Shown one piece after another: positions 1-6,075 of a stretch of 8,328 nt of DNA. The notes under the pieces are model-generated. The model did not search any database. It was not told the origin of the DNA and was given only the letters and a program-made list of their open reading frames with translations. This DNA is from Deltaproteobacteria bacterium (GTDB taxonomy: Bacteria; Desulfobacterota; DSM-4660; Desulfatiglandales; B25-G16), in NCBI GenBank assembly GCA_019308645.1, contig JAFDHR010000087.1:1-8328 (forward strand), read 5' to 3'. Position 1 is the first letter of the stretch. Each line of letters begins with the position of its first letter. A program made the position numbers and the translations under genes.

Positions 1-127
1 ATACCTACCTATGCATCGGCATTTCTCATTAAAGCATGGATTTCTGAGGCCCTCTGTGCCACCATTCTATGGTTATCAGCCAAAAGTGGTTGCATTTTAT
101 CGAATATTCAGTGGAATCATAAAAACA
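1..127. other. Left-edge stretch with a doubtful minus-strand gene fragment
   Basis: No convincing gene lies here. On the minus strand a frame runs from an ATG at 95 to a TAG at 11-9 and would encode 28 residues, with the readable stretch MVAQRASEIHALMRNADA at its end. The composition looks protein-like (alternating charged and hydrophobic residues), but there is no ribosome site before the ATG and an in-frame TGA sits a few codons upstream. It could be the decayed 3' end of a gene or chance. I do not recognise a family. Confidence 0.2.
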
Positions 128-157
128 TTGACAAGTAGAAAGGCGATTTGTTACTAA
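128..157 (+). promoter_or_regulatory. Putative sigma70-type promoter for the tandem riboswitch operon
   Basis: A perfect -35 box TTGACA lies at 128-133, followed after an 18-base spacer by a weak -10 candidate TACTAA at 152-157. The predicted transcript start near 164 falls just before the P1 strand of the first riboswitch, which begins about 170. That fit is the main support. The -10 match is poor (three of six consensus bases). Confidence 0.5.
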
Positions 158-169
158 AACTCTGAATAT

Positions 170-370
170 ATTGCTTCGAGTTAAGGGAAAGCGGTGAGAG
201 GCCGCTGCAGAAGACTGCTGCTGTAATCCCGACCCTGATTAATTGATCGGGGAAGCTATATCACTGGCATATCCTCTTTTTTGGGGGTTAAAGTCACTGA
301 TCCCGTCTTTGTGGGATTGGGAAGGCGAGCCAGGGGGGGTCGGGAAAGCCAGAAAACCTATCGAAGCATG
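170..370 (+). promoter_or_regulatory. Cobalamin riboswitch 1 (first of a tandem pair)
   Basis: This is a cobalamin-family aptamer (RF00174-like). The visible core elements are GGGAAAGCGGTGAGAGGCCG from 185, TGTAATCCCG (222-231), a GTCACTG box (293-299), GGGAAGGC (319-326) and AGCCAGAAAACC near the 3' end. The closing P1 helix pairs TGCTTCGA (172-179) with TCGAAGCA (361-368). An internal stem pairs CCCTGAT (233-239) with ATCGGGG. Compared with the usual consensus, the 5' GGTGCC box is missing, the GCCACTG box reads GTCACTG and the 3' AGACC reads AAACC. A terminator follows 60 bases downstream, so it probably acts at transcription. It shares a 50-base identical core (183-232) with the second copy. 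Confidence 0.9.
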
Positions 371-429
371 CTGGATTATTTCCTGGTCTGGAGATTGAGG
401 CAGAAAAATAACTTATAATTATCTATATG

Positions 430-464
430 CCGGTTTCCTGAAAGATGAGGGAAATCGGTTTTTT
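430..464 (+). terminator. Intrinsic terminator of riboswitch 1
   Basis: The stem CCGGTTTCC (430-438) pairs with GGAAATCGG (450-458) with one G-U pair, and six T residues follow at 459-464. It lies between the two riboswitches, as expected for the expression platform of the first switch. When the first aptamer binds its ligand, transcription should stop here before the second aptamer is made. Confidence 0.85.
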
Positions 465-476
465 CGTTTAAGAGGA

Positions 477-667
477 TTCCTGGTTAAAAAAGGGAAAGCG
501 GTGAGAGGCCGCTGCAGAAGACTGCTGCTGTAATCCCGATCCCGATTAATTGATCGGAGAAGCTCACTGGATATTCTATTTTTAGAAGATTAAAGCCACT
601 GGTCTCGCATTAGCGGGATTGGGAAGGCGAGCCAGAGAGTCGGGAGAGCCAGAAAACCTGCCAGGAA
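477..667 (+). promoter_or_regulatory. Cobalamin riboswitch 2 (second of a tandem pair, before cobO)
   Basis: This is a second complete cobalamin aptamer. It has the same core as copy 1: bases 490-539 are identical to 183-232, and 615-635 to 313-333. The GCCACTGG box (595-602) is canonical here, and AGCCAGAAAACCTGCC ends the core. P1 pairs TTCCTGG (477-483) with CCAGGAA (661-667), a helix of different sequence from that in copy 1. Downstream, GGCAGG (700-705) could pair with the aptamer's own CCTGCC (657-662), and GTGGGC (697-702) with the left arm of the terminator; these are plausible antiterminator pairings. It immediately precedes the terminator and cobO, so it should repress the operon when cobamide is abundant. 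Confidence 0.92.
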
Positions 668-720
668 GAACCCTTACTATTCTCCGGTCTGAGAATGTGG
701 GCAGGCAGCAGTAAAATTTT

Positions 721-756
721 AAGCCCGCCATTTTAAGACCGATGGCGGGCTTTTTT
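721..756 (+). terminator. Intrinsic terminator of riboswitch 2
   Basis: There is a perfect nine-base stem, GCCCGCCAT (723-731) with ATGGCGGGC (742-750), a ten-base loop, and six T residues at 751-756. The flanking AA at 721-722 can pair with the first T residues. It stands 40 bases before the cobO start and is the expected off-state structure of the second riboswitch. Confidence 0.92.
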
Positions 757-795
757 ATGGAGGAGTCATATTGAAGAGTTAAGAGGAAGGATTAA

Positions 796-1335
796 ATGTC
801 ACAGGGAGAAAGAAGAGGGATTATTATCGTCCATACCGGCAACGGAAAGGGGAAGACAACCGCAGCAATGGGTTTGGCTTTAAGATCAATTGGCTATAAT
901 TTTAAGATACTCATGATTCAGTTCATCAAAGGAACATGGCACTATGGCGAATTGGATGCTGTTAAAAAGTTATATCCCTATTTTGAGATCGTACATATGG
1001 GAAAAGGATTTGTCCAATTTGGGAAAGAGAAATCAAATTCTGAACATGTTCTGGCAGTGATCGAGACATGGAACTTTTCAAAGAAGAAGATAGAATCTGA
1101 TGAGTTCGATATGATTATACTGGATGAGATTAACTATGTCCTTGATTACAATTTTCTTCCTGTTGAGGAAGTTCTCAAGACCCTTAAATCTAAGCCTGGC
1201 AGACTCCACCTGGTTTTAACCGGAAGAAATGCACATCCAATGATAATTGAGATGGCTGATCTGGTGACCGAGATGAGAGAGATCAAACACCCTTTTCAGA
1301 AAGGGTTAGAGGCACAGGCAGGTATTGAGTTTTGA
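796..1335 (+). CDS. cobO: Corrinoid adenosyltransferase (CobA/CobO/BtuR family)
   Basis: This 179-residue protein should transfer the adenosyl group of ATP to Co(I) corrinoids in the cytoplasm, making adenosylcobalamin or adenosylcobinamide. Its length is usual for the family. It begins with a Walker A loop, HTGNGKGKTTAA (residues 13-24), which is the CobA-type nucleotide site. It also has IILDEINYVLDY (108-118), with the Asp-Glu of the Walker B region, and LTGRNAHP (141-148), and it ends with ADLVTEMREIKHPFQKGLEA, a typical CobA C-terminus. The ATG is preceded by AGGAAGG (784-790) at good spacing. It is the first gene behind the two riboswitches, which makes it a direct feedback target of its own product. 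An adenosylated corrinoid is the known substrate of CbiZ, which is encoded downstream. Confidence 0.95.
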   Translation: MSQGERRGIIIVHTGNGKGKTTAAMGLALRSIGYNFKILMIQFIKGTWHYGELDAVKKLYPYFEIVHMGKGFVQFGKEKSNSEHVLAVIETWNFSKKKIESDEFDMIILDEINYVLDYNFLPVEEVLKTLKSKPGRLHLVLTGRNAHPMIIEMADLVTEMREIKHPFQKGLEAQAGIEF

Positions 1336-1419
1336 AAGGATTAGTACTTTGGTGATGGCTATCCTGCTCCACCCATAACATGGAGCATAGGACTGAATTA
1401 TGAATTTTATCCGCATTAA

Positions 1420-1454
1420 GCCTGCCCGCCGGACGGCAGGCGGGTCTGGCGGGT
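1420..1454. repeat. GC-rich palindromic element between cobO and the next gene
   Basis: GCCTGCC (1420-1426) pairs with GGCAGGC (1435-1441) around an eight-base loop, and an alternative pairing CCCGCC/GGCGGG overlaps it. A second GGCGGGT follows at 1448-1454. The element is much richer in G and C than its surroundings and has no T tract. It resembles the short palindromes that are dispersed in intergenic regions of many environmental genomes. A role as mRNA stabiliser or weak attenuator is also possible. Copy number cannot be judged from one window. Confidence 0.45.
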
Positions 1455-1477
1455 AAAGCTGAAAGGAGGTGATGAAA

Positions 1478-1738
1478 ATGAAGACAGGGGTAATTGTATA
1501 TGTTGTAGGCAAGGAAAGCCTTAATGATACGATTGATTTTGAAGAGGCTGGTAAAGGATTAAACATCAAGGCAGACAGGGTTGAGGTGGTTACAGATATA
1601 GATGAGAATTTTGATGTAATGCATGCCTGGTGGCTGCTAACTGTAAAAGGGATGAAACTTATTATCTGTATGTTCGCTGAGGTTGGAAATTGTTCACAAC
1701 TTAAGCTTACTGGCCGGGAACTCAGGCTGTGTGGATGA
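1478..1738 (+). CDS. Small conserved-looking protein of unknown function
   Basis: This gene encodes 86 residues from the ATG at 1478. That start is chosen because a very strong AGGAGG (1464-1469) lies eight bases upstream; in-frame GTG (1469) and ATG (1472) codons overlap the ribosome site and are unlikely. The protein begins MKTGVIVYVVGKES, a likely beta strand. It then has a mixed acidic middle, an aromatic segment MHAWWLLTVKGMKLIICMF and a C-terminus KLTGRELRLCG. There is no signal peptide and no clear membrane helix, so it is probably soluble and cytoplasmic. Two cysteines lie in the C-terminal half and one is the penultimate residue. I do not recognise the family. Its position between cobO and a corrinoid receptor in the same transcription unit suggests a link to cobamide use, by context only. 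Confidence 0.7.
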   Translation: MKTGVIVYVVGKESLNDTIDFEEAGKGLNIKADRVEVVTDIDENFDVMHAWWLLTVKGMKLIICMFAEVGNCSQLKLTGRELRLCG

Positions 1739-1744
1739 AGAGGA

Positions 1745-1851
1745 GCAGGGCGGATTGAACCCAATGCTATAGCCGCCCTGCCCTCCATTATTAACCAAAC
1801 AGAAATGGAGGTTCGGTTAATCTGGCAAAAATAGATTAGCACCGGACCTTC
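1745..1851 (+). promoter_or_regulatory. Structured leader of the TonB-dependent receptor gene
   Basis: The 134-base gap holds three strong pairings. Hairpin 1 pairs GCAGGGCGG (1745-1753) with CCGCCCTGC (1773-1781) and has an inner ATTG/CAAT stem. Hairpin 2 pairs CCTCCATT (1782-1789) with AATGGAGG (1804-1811). Hairpin 3 is longer: GGAGGTTCGGT (1807-1817) pairs with ACCGGACCTTC (1841-1851), and TAATCT (1818-1823) with AGATTA (1833-1838). Hairpins 2 and 3 share 1807-1811, so they exclude each other. The left arm of hairpin 2 and the adjoining TTAACC can also pair with the ribosome site region GGAGG/GGTTAA at 1862-1870. No T tract follows any hairpin. Hairpin 1 alone could serve as a processing or attenuation site; a control function is inferred. 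Confidence 0.5.
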
Positions 1852-1872
1852 GAAAAGTAAAGGAGGTTAAGG

Positions 1873-3849
1873 ATGAGCAAGTGTTTTGTTGTATCTATGC
1901 TTTTGACGGTATTAGCCATGCCGGGATTTAGTCAGGCAAAAGAGAAAGAGAAGGCAGTAACAACCCTGGAAGAAGTGGTGGTGACCGCAGGCAGGGTAGA
2001 GGAAAAGAAAAAAGAAATCACTTCTAATGTAACTATTATTAATGAAGAAGAGATCAAAAATTCTTCAGCCAGGGATCTTGGAGATTTGTTGATTGAAAAT
2101 GGCATTGGACATACACACAAATACCCGGATAACTTAACCCCAATCGGTATCCGTGGCTTCCGGTCTGAAACCCACGGTATTGACCTGGAAGGCTACGTCA
2201 TTATTCTCCTGGACGGGCACCGGGTAGCAACCGGTAATGCGTCCAAGATCATGACAAAAAACATAGAGAGGGTCGAAATTATCAGGGGACCGGCCTCTGT
2301 CCAATACGGCTCGGCCGCTATGGGTGGAGTGGTAAATGTGATTACAAAGCAGGGGAAGGAGAAACCTAAAGTATTTCTTGAAGGAATATTAGGAACTTTT
2401 GGACATAAGGAGGGGAGTGTCGGATTTTCAGGAAAGCATAATAGATTTGATTTCTCCGGCAGTTTTACCAAAGGATCGAGGGATGACTATGATACTGCCA
2501 GTGGGGAAAGGTACTATAACACCGGTTATGATAGTAAAGAAGACGTTAGCCTGAATGTAGGTTTTGAATTTTTGCCCGGGAATCGTATCGGTGTCATTTA
2601 CACTGATTTTGATGCCGATCAAGTGGGCAATCCGGACGCTCTCTATCAAAACGACCTTGACGATTATTGGGATATAAGCAATCGATCTATTGATGTTGTT
2701 TATGATGGCGCGACCCCTGATGGCCTTTTTTCCTGGAAGGCCAGGTATTATGACGGAGAAGATGAGAATACATGGTTTGACCCCATCGCGAGCAACCCGG
2801 ACTTCTGGGACGATGGCCTTCCACGCAAAGTAACGGTGGATCATAAGGGAGCACAGGCACAGGCGTCTTACAACCAGGAATATTTGCTTCTTACCGCCGG
2901 TTTTGATTGGATGAATTACGAAACCAAAGATGATACATTAAGCCCGAAAAATACCGAGTACGACAACCCGGCCTATTTTCTCCTGGCCAAGACAAGGCTT
3001 CTTGATCGAAGACTTATCATCTCGGGCGGTCTGAGATATGACGATTTTGAGGTGGACATGAAAGGTGAAGGGAGAAAGGAGAGTGATGACTACCTTTGTC
3101 CCCGGGCTGGTGTGGCATATCTTCTCACAGACTGGTTAAAACTGAGGGCCAACTATGGTAAGGCGTTCAGGATGCCTTCGGCCAACCAGTTGGCCGCAGA
3201 TTATATTGCTTATGGGACGCATTACGTGGGCAACCCAAATCTTGAACCAGAAAAAAGCGAAACCTATGAAGGGGGGGTGGATTTCTATTATGCCTCTCTA
3301 AATTCCTCCTTTACTTACTTTTCTACTGATTTCAAGGATAAGATCGAGAGTGATGCCGGATGGCCGGACAGTACATGGTATAACGTTGGAAAGGCAAAAG
3401 TAGAGGGCTGGGAAGGCGAATTTTCTTATGATATTGGAGGATTTTTTGGATCGGATTTTGAGATAAAACCCTACGCCAGTTTTGTATACCTTACAGAATA
3501 TAAGGATAAGGAAACAGGCAAAGACCTTAAATATACCTCCGATCTTCACGTGTCCTACGGTATTACTGTCTCCGATCTCAAAGGTTTTTCTGCCAACCTG
3601 AACCTTGCCTACACAGGGGAACAGATGATTGATGATTGGCGAAGCGGCTGGTCAGCACCCGTAGTAGAGAAAAAAAGCTTTACTGTTGCCAATTTCACGA
3701 TAAGCAAAAAAATTATCGATTTTGGAAAATTTGGTGGTATGACCTTACGGGGTGAGATTCAAAATCTCTTTGACAAGGATTATGAGTATGTTCAGGGTTA
3801 TCCCATGCCGGGAAGAAGCTTTTTCCTGGGCCTAAGGTATAACTTTTAA
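1873..3849 (+). CDS. btuB: TonB-dependent outer-membrane receptor, BtuB-type (corrinoid uptake inferred)
   Basis: This 658-residue outer-membrane protein should import a corrinoid using energy from TonB. A signal peptide covers about residues 1-22, with cleavage near GFSQA-KE. A TonB box LEEVVVTAGR follows at 32-41. The plug domain (about 45-160) shows IGIRGF (91-96), VIILLDGHRV (109-118) and the classic IERVEIIRGPASVQYGSAAM (131-150) followed by GGVVNVITK. The rest is a beta barrel, with RANYGKAFRMPSANQL and NLEPEKSETYEGG typical of the family, ending in a strand with terminal phenylalanine (GLRYNF). The length is slightly above E. coli BtuB. The ATG has an ideal AGGAGG seven bases upstream. 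No riboswitch lies directly before it, but it is downstream of the tandem switches. The ligand is inferred from neighbours; the fold alone would also fit siderophore or haem receptors. Confidence 0.9.
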   Translation: MSKCFVVSMLLTVLAMPGFSQAKEKEKAVTTLEEVVVTAGRVEEKKKEITSNVTIINEEEIKNSSARDLGDLLIENGIGHTHKYPDNLTPIGIRGFRSETHGIDLEGYVIILLDGHRVATGNASKIMTKNIERVEIIRGPASVQYGSAAMGGVVNVITKQGKEKPKVFLEGILGTFGHKEGSVGFSGKHNRFDFSGSFTKGSRDDYDTASGERYYNTGYDSKEDVSLNVGFEFLPGNRIGVIYTDFDADQVGNPDALYQNDLDDYWDISNRSIDVVYDGATPDGLFSWKARYYDGEDENTWFDPIASNPDFWDDGLPRKVTVDHKGAQAQASYNQEYLLLTAGFDWMNYETKDDTLSPKNTEYDNPAYFLLAKTRLLDRRLIISGGLRYDDFEVDMKGEGRKESDDYLCPRAGVAYLLTDWLKLRANYGKAFRMPSANQLAADYIAYGTHYVGNPNLEPEKSETYEGGVDFYYASLNSSFTYFSTDFKDKIESDAGWPDSTWYNVGKAKVEGWEGEFSYDIGGFFGSDFEIKPYASFVYLTEYKDKETGKDLKYTSDLHVSYGITVSDLKGFSANLNLAYTGEQMIDDWRSGWSAPVVEKKSFTVANFTISKKIIDFGKFGGMTLRGEIQNLFDKDYEYVQGYPMPGRSFFLGLRYNF

Positions 3850-3856
3850 CATACAT

Positions 3857-3891
3857 GGTAGGGGAGTCTCCTAAGGAGTGCCTCCCCTGCC
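3857..3891 (+). terminator. Strong hairpin after the receptor gene (terminator-like, no T tract)
   Basis: GGTAGGGGAG (3857-3866) pairs with CTCCCCTGCC (3882-3891) with one G-U pair, and an inner CTCC/GGAG stem (3868-3871 with 3875-3878) closes on a TAA loop. The hairpin starts eight bases after the receptor stop codon. The downstream bases CTGCCTTTCT are only weakly T-rich, so full termination is doubtful. It may protect the upstream mRNA end or reduce expression of the genes that follow. Confidence 0.5.
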
Positions 3892-3929
3892 CTGCCTTTC
3901 TGATGAGGCTTTATGAAGGAGGAGTGTGA

Positions 3930-4037
3930 ATGAAAAATAACCGTGTCTTGATCGTAAGTGACAGCCATCATGTGGATGGAAGGTGGCTGAAAAATAAAGT
4001 AGGTATGTGGTCACTCAAAGAAGGGTTTAGGAGATGA
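3930..4037 (+). CDS. 35-residue small ORF, translationally coupled to the BtuF-CbiZ gene
   Basis: The ATG at 3930 lies four bases behind AAGGAGGAG (3917-3925), one of the best ribosome sites in the window. The 35 codons begin MKNNRVLIVSDSHHVDGRW and end in a TGA at 4035-4037 that overlaps the ATG (4034) of the next gene as ATGA. This arrangement is typical of translational coupling. The downstream gene has only GGAG (4030-4033), directly abutting its ATG, as its own site, so it may depend on ribosomes ending here. The start RVLIVSDSH resembles the first strand and metal-binding Asp-x-His of metallophosphoesterases, but the remaining length is far too short. It may be a truncated gene remnant, a leader peptide or a genuine small protein. 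Confidence 0.55.
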   Translation: MKNNRVLIVSDSHHVDGRWLKNKVGMWSLKEGFRR

Positions 4038-6058
4038 AATTAGAAACAAGATGGCATGACAGAATATTTACCCTTTTGCTTTTTGCTCTATTTACAATGA
4101 TCTGGAGCGCTGCTCCAGCGTTTTCCTATCCGGTCAAGTTTACAGACTCTAAGAAAAATAAAATTGCCATCGAAAAGATGCCTGCTCATGTGGTCTCTCT
4201 GGCGCCATCCATTACTGAAATCATATTCAAGATCGGTGCGGGGGATGCAGTCAAGGGCATTACTTACCACGACACCTATCCCCCGGAGACGAACTACAAG
4301 GAGATCGTCGGTGGCTTTTTCTCACCATCCTTGAAGGCCATAGAAAAAATACAGCCTGATGTTATCTTTTTATCCACGCTCCATAAAAAGGTAAGAGAAA
4401 GATTCAGTCACAAAAAATGTTGTCTGATCGATCTTAAAACAGATTCTATTTCAGACAGCTACAAAAACATCCTTTTGCTGGGAAGGATTTTCAATAAAGA
4501 AAACGAAGCAGCAGAAATTGTCCATGACATAAAAAAGCAACTTCAGATCATTGCCAGGAAGGTAGCCAGGATACCTGATTCAAAAAGGAAAAGGGTTATT
4601 CGGTTTATGGGTCACGATCCGGTAATGGTCCCTGGAGATGATTCCTTCCAAAACGAGATGATCAGGTCTGCAGGTGGCATTCCGCCTGAGCTTAATAAAA
4701 ATGGCCATATTGTGACCATAACCAAGGATGAGTGGATGCGATTTAACCCGCAGATCATCTATGGATGTGGTGGTGACAGGGAGACGGCCAGGAAGTTTTT
4801 CAATCGTCCGGGATGGAAAGATGTAGATGCTGTAAAAAATGGCCGGATATTCTATTTCCCATGCGACCTGACCTGCAGAGCATCCACCAATACAGGCTAT
4901 TTTGTCTCCTGGCTTTCTGCAAGGATTTATACGGATGAGTTTTCAAAAAAGGAAAATCAGGTTTTTGAAGAAAAAATATTCAAATCTCGGAAGCTTGATC
5001 TTGATCTCAATTATATAAGAGATGCACGCATCGCTTACAGTATCATACATGATTTTTCAAACAAGACCCTGATCATTGATTTTAAACAACCTCTATCCGT
5101 GGTCTCCACACTTGAGGGACAACGAGATGGTGTAGAATCGGTAGGAAACCATTATTTATCACCTCCTTGTTGGGGTATTAGTCACAAGCTCGGTTTGAAG
5201 CAAATATGGAAGCAAGTATACAAAGTCATTGGAAAATCCGAGGATAGAGTTAGTTTTCTCTTTACCGGTGCGGACATGGATAATCTGGCCATTAAGCGGG
5301 AACGATTCAGGGAGATGGAGGTTTATGCGCTAGTAACCGCCGGGGTTAACTCAAATGCGGTAAGGATGTCTGTTGATGAAGGCAAGTTTTATGAACCCGG
5401 AACCATCAATATCATCTTGCTACCCAATATGCAACTTACGCCGAGGGCTATGACAAGGGCCATCATCAGCGCTACCGAGGCCAAAGTGGCAGCCTTACAG
5501 GATCTTGACATAAGGAGCAGCGATACGCCTTTTGTTCACCAGGCCACAGGAACAGGAACAGATAACATTATCGTAGTAGAGGGAACTGGGAAGCAAATTG
5601 ACAATGCTGGCGGCCATTCAAAGATGGGGGAACTTATCGCTAAGGTAGTATATAAGGCTGTGCAAGAGGCTATTTACAGGCAAAATGGTATAGTTGCTCA
5701 GCGTAATATTTTTCAACGCCTTAAGGAGAGAAAGATTAGCGTTTTTGACTTGATTAATTCGATAAGGTTGGAGGACATGGATGATAGGAGAAAACTGGTC
5801 ACTGCATTAGAAGCTATACTCCTTGAGCCTAAATATGCCTCTTTTATCCAGGCATCTTTTGCACTGAGTGACGATTATGAAAGAGGGCTGGTTATTGACC
5901 TGAGTGCTTATGATCTCTGGTGTAAACGGATGGCAGAAGAAATTGCTGGTAAAAATATTGAGGTAATGAAGGATGTCCTGCAAACTAAAAACATGCCACT
6001 TGTGCTTCATATGGCGCTTAACACGGTATTTAATGGGCTTTACCACAAGTCGAATTAG
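4034..6058 (+). CDS. cbiZ: Exported BtuF-CbiZ fusion with CobZ-like tail (corrinoid binding and adenosylcobinamide amidohydrolase)
   Basis: The protein has 674 residues. Residues 1-31 form a signal peptide: positive start, hydrophobic LLLFALFTMIWSA, then PAFSYP. Residues about 48-300 are a BtuF/FepB-like substrate-binding domain (VVSLAPSITEIIFKIGAGD at 53-71, IEKIQPDVIFLS at 103-114, a final WKDVDAVKNGRIFYFP at 261-276). Residues about 345-550 are CbiZ: VTAGVNSNAVR (434-444), EPGTINIILLPNMQLTPRAM (454-473), TEAKVAALQDLDIRS (481-495), ATGTGTDNIIVVEGTGK (504-520) and AGGHSKMGELIAK (525-537). CbiZ hydrolyses adenosylcobinamide, or pseudo-B12-type cobamides, to cobyric acid. Residues about 553-674 resemble the CobZ/PgpA-type module of CbiS (NIFQRLKERKISVFDLI, later MAEEIAGKN), but the acidic DE pair expected there reads YD. 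The gene overlaps the preceding small ORF by four bases. The CbiZ and BtuF calls are firm; the tail is tentative. Confidence 0.9.
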   Translation: MKLETRWHDRIFTLLLFALFTMIWSAAPAFSYPVKFTDSKKNKIAIEKMPAHVVSLAPSITEIIFKIGAGDAVKGITYHDTYPPETNYKEIVGGFFSPSLKAIEKIQPDVIFLSTLHKKVRERFSHKKCCLIDLKTDSISDSYKNILLLGRIFNKENEAAEIVHDIKKQLQIIARKVARIPDSKRKRVIRFMGHDPVMVPGDDSFQNEMIRSAGGIPPELNKNGHIVTITKDEWMRFNPQIIYGCGGDRETARKFFNRPGWKDVDAVKNGRIFYFPCDLTCRASTNTGYFVSWLSARIYTDEFSKKENQVFEEKIFKSRKLDLDLNYIRDARIAYSIIHDFSNKTLIIDFKQPLSVVSTLEGQRDGVESVGNHYLSPPCWGISHKLGLKQIWKQVYKVIGKSEDRVSFLFTGADMDNLAIKRERFREMEVYALVTAGVNSNAVRMSVDEGKFYEPGTINIILLPNMQLTPRAMTRAIISATEAKVAALQDLDIRSSDTPFVHQATGTGTDNIIVVEGTGKQIDNAGGHSKMGELIAKVVYKAVQEAIYRQNGIVAQRNIFQRLKERKISVFDLINSIRLEDMDDRRKLVTALEAILLEPKYASFIQASFALSDDYERGLVIDLSAYDLWCKRMAEEIAGKNIEVMKDVLQTKNMPLVLHMALNTVFNGLYHKSN

Positions 6059-6075
6059 CCATGTTGAGAGAATAT

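Noticed and set aside
757..782. Second ribosome site (GGAGGAG at 759-765) followed by a TTG-AAG-AGT-TAA mini-frame just before cobO
   Set aside because: A three-codon frame from a TTG is too short to claim as a gene or leader peptide; cobO has its own good site at 784-790.
1782..1821. Apparent H-type pseudoknot from CCTCCATT/AATGGAGG interleaved with ATTAACC/GGTTAAT
   Set aside because: The connecting loops (zero and three bases) are too short to cross helices of seven and eight base pairs. Alternative, mutually exclusive hairpins explain the complementarity better.
1306..1842. 178-codon open frame on the minus strand overlapping cobO and the small unknown gene
   Set aside because: It spans a palindrome and two leader hairpins and lies antisense to a frame with a near-perfect ribosome site. 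Its composition (Ser, Pro, Ile rich, no motifs) is that of a chance frame.
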